A stretch of 64,000 nt of DNA, from contig CM114273.1 of the NCBI GenBank assembly GCA_050084515.1, positions 43,896,001-43,960,000 of the forward strand, given 5' to 3'. A program made the position numbers and the translations under genes. Under the pieces are notes generated by a model. The model had not been told where the DNA came from. It worked only from the letters and a program-made list of their open reading frames with translations, and searched no databases. This document shows positions 23,380-33,430 of this stretch, piece by piece (position 1 is the first letter of the stretch; each line of letters opens with the position of its first letter). The DNA is from Blasia pusilla. Lineage: Eukaryota; Marchantiophyta; Marchantiopsida; Blasiales.

Positions 23380-23884
23380 AACCGCTCCGCTAGTCCATCC
23401 GCCTCAGGATGATCTCGCGAAGTAGTGCGGTGGTCGATCAGTGCCTGATCACACAAGGCTTGAAACTCCCCACGGAACTCTGTACCCTGGTCTGTCAACA
23501 CCTCAGCTGATGCGCCGTAATGACTCAACACTCGATCTAGGAAGGCATACGCTACTCCCTCACTTGCTTTGTCAAGCAATGCAACCAACTCTACCCACTT
23601 TGAGAAGTGCCCAACCATCACCAATACATAACGACTATGGCGCTCCGTCAAAGGCAAAGGTCTTGCAAAATCCAAACTCCATCTATAACCTAAACCCATG
23701 ATCGGAAGTGGATGCAACTGTGGAGTTGGAGCATTGAACAATGCTCGGACTCGATCACACACCATGCATCTGGAAACAAACTGCTGAACGTCAGTCTGCA
23801 TGCCTCGCCACCAATCTGAATCTGGAGCAAGTTGTATGTCCGCTTCACTCCAAAATGACCCAACTTCTCATGGGCATGACGCAC
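23367..23884 (-). pseudogene. Integrase zinc-binding and catalytic core
   Basis: The zinc-binding part has HAHEKLGHFGVKRTY followed, after a frameshift near 23800, by FVSRCMVCDRV (H-H-C-C). The core shows the DDE triad: the first D in WSLDFARP, the second in VLTDQGTEF, and the E in the segment ADGLAER. The spacing of the last two is 34 residues, close to the classical 35. It would insert the cDNA. The frame is lost again just after the last acidic residue. Confidence 0.88.
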
Positions 23885-23981
23885 CAGACGTGCTCTCTGA
23901 AGGATGAGGCACTACACGCACTCTACCATCCTCCCACACTCGCAACACATGTGTCCCCTCCCAGCGGAACCGTCTGGCCCA

Positions 23982-24690
23982 CTATAGGACCCGATCCCGC
24001 TCTCTAGCATCCACTATGCTCGCAACGCTGCCAGTACGCACATACTCCAAGACTACTCCATCATCGTGAATATCTCGGCCACTTGTCGTCTCCTCACTGG
24101 CCTCGGGATCCAAGGATTCTCCATCAGACCTCGCTATCAAAGTCTCCACACTTTGGCTCTCCATAGCCAACAAGCCTAAATAGGCTGATGCGTGCCATCT
24201 TGGCATTGACTCCTCATCACTCTCTCCATGCCATCGAGCTCCAATCGCATCTCGCTGACTCGGGCATGGGTTACGACTCAGCCCATTTGCATCCTGGTTG
24301 AGCGTCCTGGGTCTATGTACCACATGAAAATTGTACTCCTACAAAAACTGAGCCCATCTCGCAAGCTTCCATGTAAGCTTGTTGGACTCCATCAACCACT
24401 TTAGTGGTTGATGATCAATGATGATGGTAAAGGGGTTGCCGAGTAAGTAACACTTGAAAATGTGCGACAGCCCACACCGCAGCCAAGCACTCACCCTCAT
24501 ACGAGCTATACTTAACCTCTGCAACGTTATTCAAATGGCTAGTGTAAGCCACCACAAACTCTCTACCCTCATCATCATGTTGGGTGAGTAGTGCTCCAAG
24601 CCCCAATATGCTCCAATCTCTGTGCAACTGGAAAGGACGCCCCTTGATCGATCTCCTCAAGATGGGCGCGGACATCAATCTATCCTTCAA
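23982..24690 (-). pseudogene. RNase H domain and linker
   Basis: The gypsy RNase H order is clear: RPFQLHRDWSILGLGALLTQ (its D is the first acidic site), YSSYEGECLAAVWAV (E), then after a frameshift near 24450 FTIIIDHQPLKWLM (D of the DH..L motif) and VVHRPRTLNQDANGLSR (last D). A TAG at 24339-24341 replaces a position where the family has Q. The sequence after LSR is an acidic, poorly conserved linker leading to the integrase. Confidence 0.88.
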
Positions 24691-25607
24691 GAATGAAATG
24701 CTCGCTCTTGCTCATCCCCCCAGTGCCACTCATGATCCACCTTAGTTAGCAAGGTCAGTGGCTTCGCAATCGAACTGAATCCCTTGACGTACCTCCGATA
24801 GAAGTTTGCCAATCCCATGAATGCATGAACGCGGCTCACATCTGTAGGGCGTGGAATGCGTGAAATAGCCTCTACCTTCGTCGGCTGAACACCAAGGCCA
24901 CCTAGGTATATCGTATGACCCAAGTACTCAATCTGGTCGTAGAAGAACTTACACTTGCCTGGATGTAGCTTCAACCCATGTAACTGCAATCGTCGAAACA
25001 CCTCCTCTAGATGTCGCTCATGTTCTTCAACTGTGGCACTAAAGACTACAATGTCATCAATGTAACACCTAGCAAAATCCAGACCTGCCAAGATCCTATC
25101 CATGACCCTCTGAAACTCAGCCTGGGCGTTCTTCAACCCAAATGGTAAGAACCGCCACTGGTACAAACAATCTTTCCCGTGAGGATCGATGCCCCAAAAT
25201 ACCGTCTTTTTCCTGTCCTCCAATCTGATATGTAGCTAATGGTATCCGGCTCGCAAATCCAATGAACTAAAGATCTTTGGGTGACCAATTGCATCAAAGA
25301 TCTCCTTAGGAGTGGGCATAGCATACCTATCGGACTTCGTCTGCCGATTGATAGGCCGGTAATCCCCACACATCCGCCTATCTGTCCAAGTGCCATGCAC
25401 ATCCTTCTTGGTAGGCATGACAATGGCAGATGCATACTCCCCATGCGACATCGTGGCCGCTCTCCTGCAACCAACTGCAAACTCTGATCTCCTCCACATC
25501 CAGTGCCAGAAACTACGCTCGATGTTGTGGCTATCATCTCTTGGCGTACATGCAAAACATCCCAAGAAGTCCAAGGGTGTCTCTCCCGATCTCCCTTGGT
25601 GTGTCAA
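24687..25607 (-). pseudogene. Reverse transcriptase domain
   Basis: Contains ASAIVMPTKKD (where the family has SP..F.VKKKDG), CGDYRPINRQT, FSSLDLRAGYH, LPFGLKNAQAEFQR and the catalytic CYIDDIVVFS (YxDD, about 25050-25064), then GLGVQPTKVEAI and MGLANFYRRYVKGFS. The order is the standard Ty3/gypsy RT. One in-frame TAG (25236-25238) lies just after AGYH at a conserved Q position. The upstream 20 codons are in a frame different from the methyltransferase. Confidence 0.93.
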
Positions 25608-25684
25608 TCTCCTCGGATCTCGCCCCCAGCCACTGCCTCCACCGTCTCTGTAGGCATGGGGCTCACCAACGCAACCGCTATGAT

Positions 25685-26998
25685 CTATCGCGATCTCATC
25701 CGACGCTGCTCAACCACTCCCAAGCTGAAGATCCATGTCAAGCAGTTCACGTCCATTGCTTGACCCAAGACATGGCGTCGTGATGCCTCTAACACTAACA
25801 ATACTACCGTCACTCATGTGGGAAATCCCATTGCCCACTCTCTCTCGTCGGCGTTGGGCTCCACCAACCTCTGAACCTGGTCATCCCAAACTAAGCCAGG
25901 ACCGGCCTCCTTGTATGCATAAGAAGCGGGAAAACTCACAAACATGGGAAAGGCTGCCCACGGCCGAGCTACCCTGTTGACCAAAATCAACGGCGGTCAA
26001 TCATCGTGCCTCACTGCCTGTGATTGACGACCGGGATTCAAAATGGAATTCACTTAAAAGTGGGAGGGGCGCTCCACTCTTACATACGCCCTCCGCAACA
26101 CCTCATGTGGTACCATGTTGGTCCACCATAGACGCGGGCGATGTGCTCGAGAACCCACACTCGCCGCATCCAAAACTAATGCTGGGCCGATCCAGGCACG
26201 CACCTGATGTGCACTCGTCACCACCCGTGACCTCGGATCGCCCAAGATCCGTACATTCTCCAGAATGTAAGCCGGAGAACGGGACAGATGCTCCTGCAAA
26301 TATCTCAAGACCCTCAACATCTCCCAAAATAACTTGGATCGAGTGTCATTCAACCCGATGCCTCGGCCAGCACTCAATTGACCCTGACATGGCCAACCTG
26401 CAATGACCAAATCAATGGTCCCTACCCGCTCCAAGTCCTGCACCCCCAGCAACGAAATATCCCTCGGTAGGGAACGTTGATACTCATGTACCGCGGACGT
26501 AGACAACAAGTTGGGAAAACGTAGGCGTAACAGCGTCATATATTGTAATGAGACGCGCCTTGCAACATCATCACTCTCTACATATAGGTACTGCTGCACT
26601 CGCACTCATGCTTGCAAAACAACAACTAACCCGGTGCTAATCCCTCCAAAGAGATCTAACACTTTAATACCCTCCTCCGGAATATGCCACACAATGGGTG
26701 TGGTATCCAAGGATGTCATCGTAGCACTCCCTACTACCTCGGGTTCCTCAGACTCGTCACGCTCTGGTGCAAACGCCTCGCTCCACGCGGTCTGCACGTG
26801 CTCATCTGCCAATCGTCGAAGCTCCTCAGTCGAGCCCCACAGCGGCACCTCTCCTCCACGGAATGATGCGGCTAACATAACACTCCTCTCCATAGAAATG
26901 TCAAGAACGGGAGTATACTCTGCATGGACATGTCCCTCAATCAAATCACTAGGCCAAGTGATGGCACTGCTAAATGCTGCTAAAGTCGCCACCTCTCA
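25685..26998 (-). pseudogene. C5-cytosine DNA methyltransferase domain inside gag-pol
   Basis: The ordered motifs of a cytosine-5 methyltransferase lie in a single frame. Motif I is KVLDLFGGISTGL (AdoMet binding, about 26640-26670) and motif II is YLYVES. Motif IV is VIAGWPCQGQLSAGRG, with the catalytic Cys codon at 26387-26389. Motif VI is YILENV (Glu codon 26258-26260) and motif VIII is SRAHRPRLWW. A motif IX-like ADEREWAMGFP lies near 25820-25852, and motif X is LGQAMDVN near 25746-25769. The enzyme would transfer a methyl group from AdoMet to cytosine. The motif order is I to X, not the permuted order of DRM enzymes. Stops lie at 26996-26998, 26606-26608, 26054-26056, 25997-25999 and 25814-25816. 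The about 110 residues before motif I match no family I know. It sits between protease and RT, so it belonged to the polyprotein. Confidence 0.92.
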
Positions 26999-27021
26999 TG
27001 GCCGTCGCTCAATCACTACAC

Positions 27022-27891
27022 CTATAAATCGAACGGGTAATGAGCTAAGGCGCCCATCAATTGACTGCCATCCTGGTCTGTAGGACGCTGACTCCTCCAT
27101 GTAATCCAGGAAAACCCCATCGGGTATAACACTGCTCCATCAACCAAGACGTCGTAGGACTCTGCATCAGTCACTATCACCTTGGCTCGCACCACGGACT
27201 CATCTGTAGGAAGTCCCGGGCGAATCCTCACCATAACCTCTTGTCGGGTGACATAATGTGTGGTACTTGCTCCACCCAAGGATTTCTGCATCTGGAATGG
27301 ACAACGCTCCACATCGGCTCTCGTCAAGCCCAATCCTCTGAATGACGCTTTTCCCAACATCAGGGGTTGCGCTCCTGAATCCAACAAGACGCGCTGCGGA
27401 CTAAAAGCTCTACCTTCAGGATTCACCAACTGGAAGACCTCTCCTCGGTTATTCAGCAACACAACACCAGGAGAAGCCATGGCATGCTCTATCGCGGGTC
27501 TAGCGGGCATCTCCGCCATCCTAGCAGCTGCAGCCTGCCATGAATCTGACGTGGACGGCCCGAGCATCCGCTCCAAGGGCAGGTCCATAATCTCTAAACG
27601 TGATGCATGAACTCCAACTCCGCGCTCACATAGTGAAGCAGCCAGCCAAAAAGCCTCGACAGGCGTACCCTCCAACGTCATAACATCGGAAGCGAAAAAT
27701 AAAGGAGTGCGGTACACAACGGTGGCCGGCCCCAACAACGTGTTCAATACATGCCCCTCCTGAGCATCAACAATAGGAGTCGTCCCACTCGCTTCTCCCA
27801 TCGCCCTCTGTGCTTGCACACCAACAACATCACCAACTCTCCAATAACTTTGATGAGGACCCATCGATGGGGTCCTCATCGCTTCGGACAA
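27022..27891 (-). pseudogene. Retroviral-type aspartic protease region
   Basis: The 289-codon frame carries RVLLDSGAQPLMLGK, the DSGA active site of retrotransposon aspartic proteases, around 27383-27400. The distal flap segment is followed by YDVLVDGAVLYPMGFSW, which resembles the ILGxxxL part of pepsin-like retroproteases. The protease would cleave the polyprotein. The first about 130 residues are a linker from gag. A frameshift near 27105 separates it from the reading frame that continues into the methyltransferase. Confidence 0.82.
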
Positions 27892-28298
27892 GGTGAAAGA
27901 TTGAGGAAGCCTAGTCTGTTTTCTGGCTTCCCTTTGCTATGGATCCAACTCTACGGCTGCTCCACGCGTCACATCTACGGCGGCCTCCATCTGGGCAACC
28001 TCGCACATCCAACCAGGATCCTCCATATCTCTGGCTGTTCCATATGATGTCGATGCCACGGATCCGGCAAGAGGAAGCCAAAAATAGGTAACCTCAATGC
28101 CATAGCGGCAATCTGCTAATGTAGATGCTGTATCTGAGCGGCCATCCCAAGCCTCACGTCCGGCGTCTCCCTCGGCGCGTCTAGGTGGTGGTATTCTACC
28201 TCCTCCACGGGCAGCTCCACCACCATATCGAGCAACTCTAGCTGCTCGTTCCCCAACGGGACCACCAGGTGCACGATCTCTAGGGCCACCCGGACCAG

Positions 28299-29515
28299 CT
28301 ACTCACTCTGGTGCCCTCTCTTGCCCTCGGTCAGGACGTAACTTAGGATATAAACTGAAACACGTGGCGCGTGTATGACCATACCTCTGACAATAGTCAC
28401 ACTGATAACCTCCTGGTGTAGCATCATCTCCTCCTCCATGCTGAGGCACACGTCCGTGACCCTGACGAGTGCAATCGTGCTGATGATGGGCTCCACCACA
28501 TGACCAACAAGTAATAGTAGGCGGCTGCTGCTGAGCCGCATATGAAGGTGCACGTCTCTGTGGCACGGCCTCTCGGTATCCTCCCTGAGCTCGTGGTGCC
28601 ACAGTCGACCTATCTTGGAGTCCACGTTACTGCACAAGTCGTATAGACAATCGTGACTGCTCCCGCCCAAAACCCATGGTGGCTACGCTCTCCTCCGCCA
28701 TGTTGTACTCAATATTCGACGGTCCTAAAAACATCTCTCAACATAGGGGAGGTGTTCATAAGAAGCACCCCCTCACGTACCCGTGTCCGTAGGGTCCAGT
28801 CCAACATCGTGTACCATGACTGGATAGCCTAAGCCTATGTCATCCCCTGAGTGACGTTGATCAACCGGCACAAGCGAGTGTAAGCCTCACACAAATTCTC
28901 ACCCGGGCGCCTCTTGAAGTCGTGGATGCTCTGCAACTTCTCCGTCCGTATACCCTGGTAGCTCGCCCTCAACTTAGCAAAGAACTCAACCACAGGGTTG
29001 AACCTGGGACGAACCCGGCTAGACGGTGCAATTGCTCTAGTGCGAGTGATCCCTCCTAAAACGTCACTAGTGGAAGAGGAAGTAGCCTCTCTTGACTCCT
29101 CCTCCTCATCTGGGAACGGCTCCGTCCATGACACATAGTGTGGGTCATAGTAGAGTCGCCATGCCTCAATCTCTAGGGCATATCTGTTGGAGAACTCATG
29201 GTAATCGTCCATGGGCGCCCCCTCTAAATGCTAGACCATACCGTTCCATGCTGTAAACGGGTCGAACTCTTTAGAGTTTCTAGCCCGTTGTGAGTCACAC
29301 CAACTCCTAAACTCCGCAATGAAGTCGTGTAGCTCTATAGTGCCTACAGCACCCGAGAACCTACGCGGTCCTCTACCCCGGTCGTCCATCTCGTACGCCC
29401 AACTGGTAGGACCACTCAATGTGTACGGTGGATCACTAACACACTTCTCTATACGCTCCTCCTCGTATAGAGAAGTGTTAGGTTTCAAGGGTCTCCACGT
29501 GAGAGACCACCTCAA
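28299..29515 (-). pseudogene. gag with two CCHC zinc knuckles
   Basis: A frame opening upstream of 29515 runs through FRSWCDSQRARNSKEFDPF, is cut by TAG at 29231-29233, and continues in frame from 29212 through MDDYHEFSNRYALEIEAW and KRRPGENLCEAYTRLCRLI, a retrotransposon gag pattern. After further stops the C-terminal part (28303-28602) has two nucleocapsid zinc knuckles, CWSCGGAHHQHDC (one residue short of canonical) and CDYCQRYGHTRATC (canonical CX2CX4HX4C). Gag would form the particle and bind RNA. Confidence 0.85.
29436..29481. other. Perfect 18-bp hairpin within gag
   Basis: The arm CTAACAC(AC)TTCTCTATACG is mirrored by CGTATAGAGAAGTGTTAG with an 8-nt loop and one 2-nt bulge. It lies within the first codons of gag. 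Confidence 0.85.
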
Positions 29516-29675
29516 AATCTTGAAAGGACGCCGTGATGGCCTCGTGCCCCTCTCACACGATCACTCTCAATCTCGCGAGTGATCCCTCAATCACCCAAAC
29601 TAAACATGCAACACTCAATCTACATCCTCTCACTGAGATGTGTGTTGTGCGGCACAAGCAGCGTGGTGCGGCAAA

Positions 29676-29965
29676 TCACTGATCTATCGTCTCATCGACA
29701 AACCATCCTCGACTCTGGACATCCCATACAGGTCTATGTCCCCTAAACCCATACATCATCGATGCTCCTAGCATCAGCACGAAACCCAATATCCAAAATA
29801 ACTTCCTAATATCCGGAACTCCCTCACACGTGCAGGGTAAGAGACCAGAATGGATAACCTCACAATAATGTCGATATCGCTCCTCGGCAACTGCAAATCT
29901 CAACCCCAACTCGGTCGTGAAGACAACTCCTCCAATTAGCAAGTCGTACTCCTCTCGTACCGACG
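29676..29965 (-). pseudogene. Upstream ORF with one hydrophobic segment, unrecognised
   Basis: An open frame between the 5' LTR and gag, without an ATG. It includes LFWILGFVLMLGASMMYGF, long and hydrophobic enough for a single membrane helix, preceded by a CTC pair and followed by basic and acidic residues. I do not recognise it. It may be a gag N-terminal extension, an accessory ORF of the element or a chance frame in leader sequence. Confidence 0.3.
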
Positions 29966-30454
29966 CTGCTCAAACCTCCTTGATGTACGGTGCAAGTCAA
30001 GCGGTCCGGTGCGGCACTCGCAGCACGGAACAACTACAAACGGAACGCACTCGGGAATGGGGTGCGACACTCGGCGGCATACCCTCCTCAACCAGAAATT
30101 CACACGCTCTACGCCTTAGTTAAGGTGCGGCTCCGCGATTGAGACGGTGCAATGCGGCCGCAAGCGGCACGGCGCAGCAATCGGCGGCATGTTGCGGCTA
30201 CGGTGTCATGACACGGTACTTGATTGTCGTAGAGCAACTACCATTCACAATATAATAGCATGAAATGAAAACTCAAACACCATAATTCGGGGTGATATGC
30301 CATCAGTGGTTGATGACGAAATTACGATGACAGTGGCGGCCAAAACAAAGTACGTGGTGGCGACGCAAGTTAGAGAATCAACGAACGTCGTGGAAGGCCC
30401 TCCACTCCGTAATGGCGCAATGGCAACCAAAGGGTGGACAACGGATGGTGGACC

Positions 30455-30580
30455 GTTGACGGTGACGGTTGACCATTGATGGTGACGGCCGACCGGTGAC
30501 GGTGACAGTTGACCATTGACGATGATGGTTGATCGTTGACAGTGACGGTTGACTGTCGACGGCGGATCGTTGACGTTGAC
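30455..30580. promoter_or_regulatory. Degenerate repeat rich in TTGAC (W-box core) words
   Basis: About eight TTGAC cores fall in 125 bp, set in a decayed tandem repeat of GGTTGACCATTGA.GGTGAC type. TTGAC(C/T) is the core site for plant WRKY factors. The block lies in the leader of the retrotransposon, between LTR and gag. Whether it is a regulatory array or simply a microsatellite cannot be told from sequence alone. Confidence 0.4.
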
Positions 30581-31141
30581 TATGGCGGCGACGGCCTCCC
30601 CCGGCGTGGTGGCCGGTTTCTGGTTTGAACAATTTAACCCTAAAAATTGCCTAGCAATGGCATCACTTTTTGACCATCACTTTTTGCTCGCAACTCCAAA
30701 TTGCGCAGTGTTTGTTGCACAGCGTGTATAGCTTCACGATCTACGACAACGTCAAAAAATATTTAGAATCGGACATTCCAGTAAAAACTGACAGGGACTG
30801 TCTCTTTCTCCTACACAAAATTCGGCAGCGCTTCCGCGTTGATTTCTCTCAACAAAAATATAAAACCTGTAAAAATACAAATCAGCAAGCTACATGGTGC
30901 TCCCGAGAGCACCGGCATGGGGCAACCCGCCCCCATAATCAATCCCTATCAGATTTTGGGCAGTGCTTTGCGCCACTCTTCCACACAAAAAATCAACAAA
31001 TGCAAAGAACAATCAAAGCAACCCTTGCTCGGTGAGCACTCCCATAAGCCGCTGAACAGGGAACACGTTCCCCAATCTGCGAAAACAGCGAGTGACCAAC
31101 GAGCTCCCCCAAGAAGCTCTCTCACTCTCTCATTCTCTCTT

Positions 31142-31645
31142 TGTAAAATAAAATCCAATCTCTCTCACAACAGCATAGTTCTCACATGTCTCTCTCAATG
31201 TCAAATCAAACCCACTCTCCCAATGAGAGGCTTGGGTTATACACACAAGGAAAGCAAGACCATTGTTCCGTCGGCTCATGCTAAGAGGTTCAACAAAGAG
31301 AGAATGAGCTCTCAAGCTCTCTCTCCTTGAGGTATACCCCTCCCTTCTCCTAAGCTCTCTCCATGGTAACCTATGCTCCCAAGTCACCTCCTTGGCTCTT
31401 GACCTGATGTAGGAGGTCAATGTCCACTTACCAAAAATAGAAAGTCGATCACATACTCAAAATAGTAATTACCTAAAATAGTAAGTTCCTCAATATGGCT
31501 CCAAATGAGCCCAAACAAAGGGGAAACCTGCTCTCTCAAGTTTCCTGGGGCCTCAGCAGGTCATCATCGACCTACTGAGCATGTCCTCCGCTACTCATGA
31601 AGGCGCTCTATTAGATCTCACCGATCTATGCTAAGAGACGTGACG
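31142..31645 (-). repeat. 5' LTR core of the methyltransferase element
   Basis: Matches 21808-22328. In element sense it runs from about TCACGTCTCTTAGC (31645 leftward) to GGATTTTATTTTACA, so its downstream end is a canonical CA. It lacks the 125-bp A segment that lies next to the 3' copy. Confidence 0.85.
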
Positions 31646-33219
31646 ACTCCCATACCATGAAAACTTGCTCTATCTATTATATCATCTACCTATTATTGAG
31701 TCTTATATTCCATCGCTATGGCTCCCATCCGTCCATCCACCCAATAGATACGTAAGGAGATGCCTCATGAAATTTCCAATAAGTACCATAATGTTCCCAA
31801 TCAAGGGGATTCTATCGCAAAGAATCCTACAATATGCATTAACCCAATAATATAATTTGAATAATAGTTTGATGCATATCAAATGATGATTACTAGTTAT
31901 TGGGTTAAGGTGTATGATAAGTCAAGTCATAAGGCAATAACTAATACATACCCATTTACATAAGATCATTCTTTTATTGGGCTTGTTGAGAATCTATATT
32001 TCCATGATGCCAATGGGCATGTCCATCATGGGACTATACATACCCATCTTCGTCATGCGGTCGATCGTGTATTAAACATATATGCACAAAACTAACCCAA
32101 AAAAAGCTAGCTTAAAGGCATACTTGCCAATTGGAGATAAATTTTAAAAATGTTTAGCATAATCATACAAAAAATCCAACCCTATTTACCTCCGTCTTCG
32201 TCCTCCTCTTCCACCCATTCAATCTTAATCGTAGCCTTCTTCCTTCCCTATGAGTTGAGTAGCTCTTGGCACAAGCCTCAACCCATGGGAGAAAATGTGG
32301 GAGTTAATTCCAATATTTTGATTGAATATACTCTGGGCATAACCAAATAGAATTCTCTTCTCAACATAGTAATAATGTACCCAATACATTAGGTTTCCCC
32401 AAAGAGAGGTTTGATGTACATACTTCTTAATTGGGATCTTGAATCTTTCCCAAAAACATGTAAAACATGTTTAGCTACATAGGGAAGTAGTTATGACCCG
32501 TGAAGGATTGTGCGATGCACGGTCCCCGTAGCCCTAAACACCTCGTTATGCCAAGCGTCATACATTCTTGTCATACACATGGTGAACACTCAATTGTCAC
32601 CATTTGAAAAACCCTCCTCACATAATAGTATGGATGCGCAATCATTTTTTTTCTCAAATCTTCCATTTAAAAAATCTATACCATTATTATGAACACTACA
32701 TGCATAGTAAGTCAATAAGACAGAATAGTGAAAGGGTATTATTATGTCCTTTAAGTGCCCTTTACTAATTCATATTTTACACTTTTGGGAAAAAGAATGA
32801 ATTCTAATCTTGGGAGAGGGGAAGTGGTTTAATTAATGAAGATCGCGGGTTATTTTCGGGGAGGAGTGGGATTTTTTTTCAACCTTTATCGAGGAGCGGG
32901 GTGTTACTATTCCTATTTTACTCTAGGATGATATGAAGTTATTAGGGAAAGAAATGGAACATTATTTCTCAACTTTGTTTTAGAAACATTAAATTTTTTT
33001 TTGGTGGCAACTCGGGCATGCTAACAAGTAATTTCTATGGAAAACAACGTACAAGTAAATTAACTAACAAGAACTAATATTGAATATCAAAAGTTCACAA
33101 CAACTTCAAAGTGTGGGCCACTAGTGAGATACGTGCTTTTTGATTGAAGACAATTTGAATAGCCCTAAGTAAACTCTTAATAGTAACCTCAACATGGGAC
33201 ATGGGAGGGGTGTTTAACA
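31646..33219. other. AT-rich intergenic DNA, no gene seen
   Basis: No conserved coding frame was found. A GTGCGATGCACGGTCCC word at 32509-32525 resembles a Helitron hairpin, but no CTAG end follows it. Confidence 0.5.
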
Positions 33220-33430
33220 TCTATATAAATAAAAAAGAATGGGATTAGAAGAAACCCTCCTTATGTGTTGATACTTATCTTTTTAAAATCTTTCCATTAT
33301 TGACACATGTTTTCCGAAACCTTCTCATGTTAATGAATATCATTTAAAAAAAATTAAATTAATAAAAAGTATCTCATATGAATCACAACATACTATTACT
33401 AATATAATATATGTGCTATGCAAGAGTGAA
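33220..33430 (+). mobile_element. Possible mini-Helitron 5' end
   Basis: Begins TCTATATAAATAAAAAAG and carries GAAGAAACCCTCC..ATGTGTTGATAC, which resembles the minus-strand mini-Helitron at 16675-16864. No clean CTAG terminus is visible on the right, so the end coordinate is a guess. Confidence 0.35.

Larger units (their letters stand above)
21686..31645 (-). mobile_element. Ty3/gypsy retrotransposon carrying a DNA methyltransferase and a PHD finger
   Basis: A minus-strand element of about 10 kb. In sense order it has a 5' LTR copy (31142-31645), a 5' leader with an upstream ORF, gag with two zinc knuckles, aspartic protease, C5-cytosine methyltransferase, reverse transcriptase, RNase H, integrase, PHD finger, a polypurine tract and a 3' LTR copy. 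RT before integrase defines the Ty3/gypsy type. Several frameshifts and at least eight in-frame stops make it inactive. The two LTR copies differ at about 7% of sites in a hand count over roughly 235 bp, so the insertion is not recent. The LTR ends are rearranged, and no primer-binding site complementary to a tRNA was found next to the 5' LTR. Confidence 0.9.

Noticed and set aside
23441-27610. Plus-strand frames across the gypsy element (for example 25430-25783, 26020-26406, 26511-27083)
   Set aside because: Shadows of minus-strand pol. All recognisable domains are on the minus strand.
21803-31650. TCTCC/ACTCC as target-site duplication of the methyltransferase element
   Set aside because: The left word lies inside the 125-bp repeat that also occurs within the element, so it need not be host sequence. 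The element ends are rearranged.
32509-32525. GTGCGATGCACGGTCCC, a Helitron-like hairpin word
   Set aside because: No CTAG end at the expected distance on either strand.
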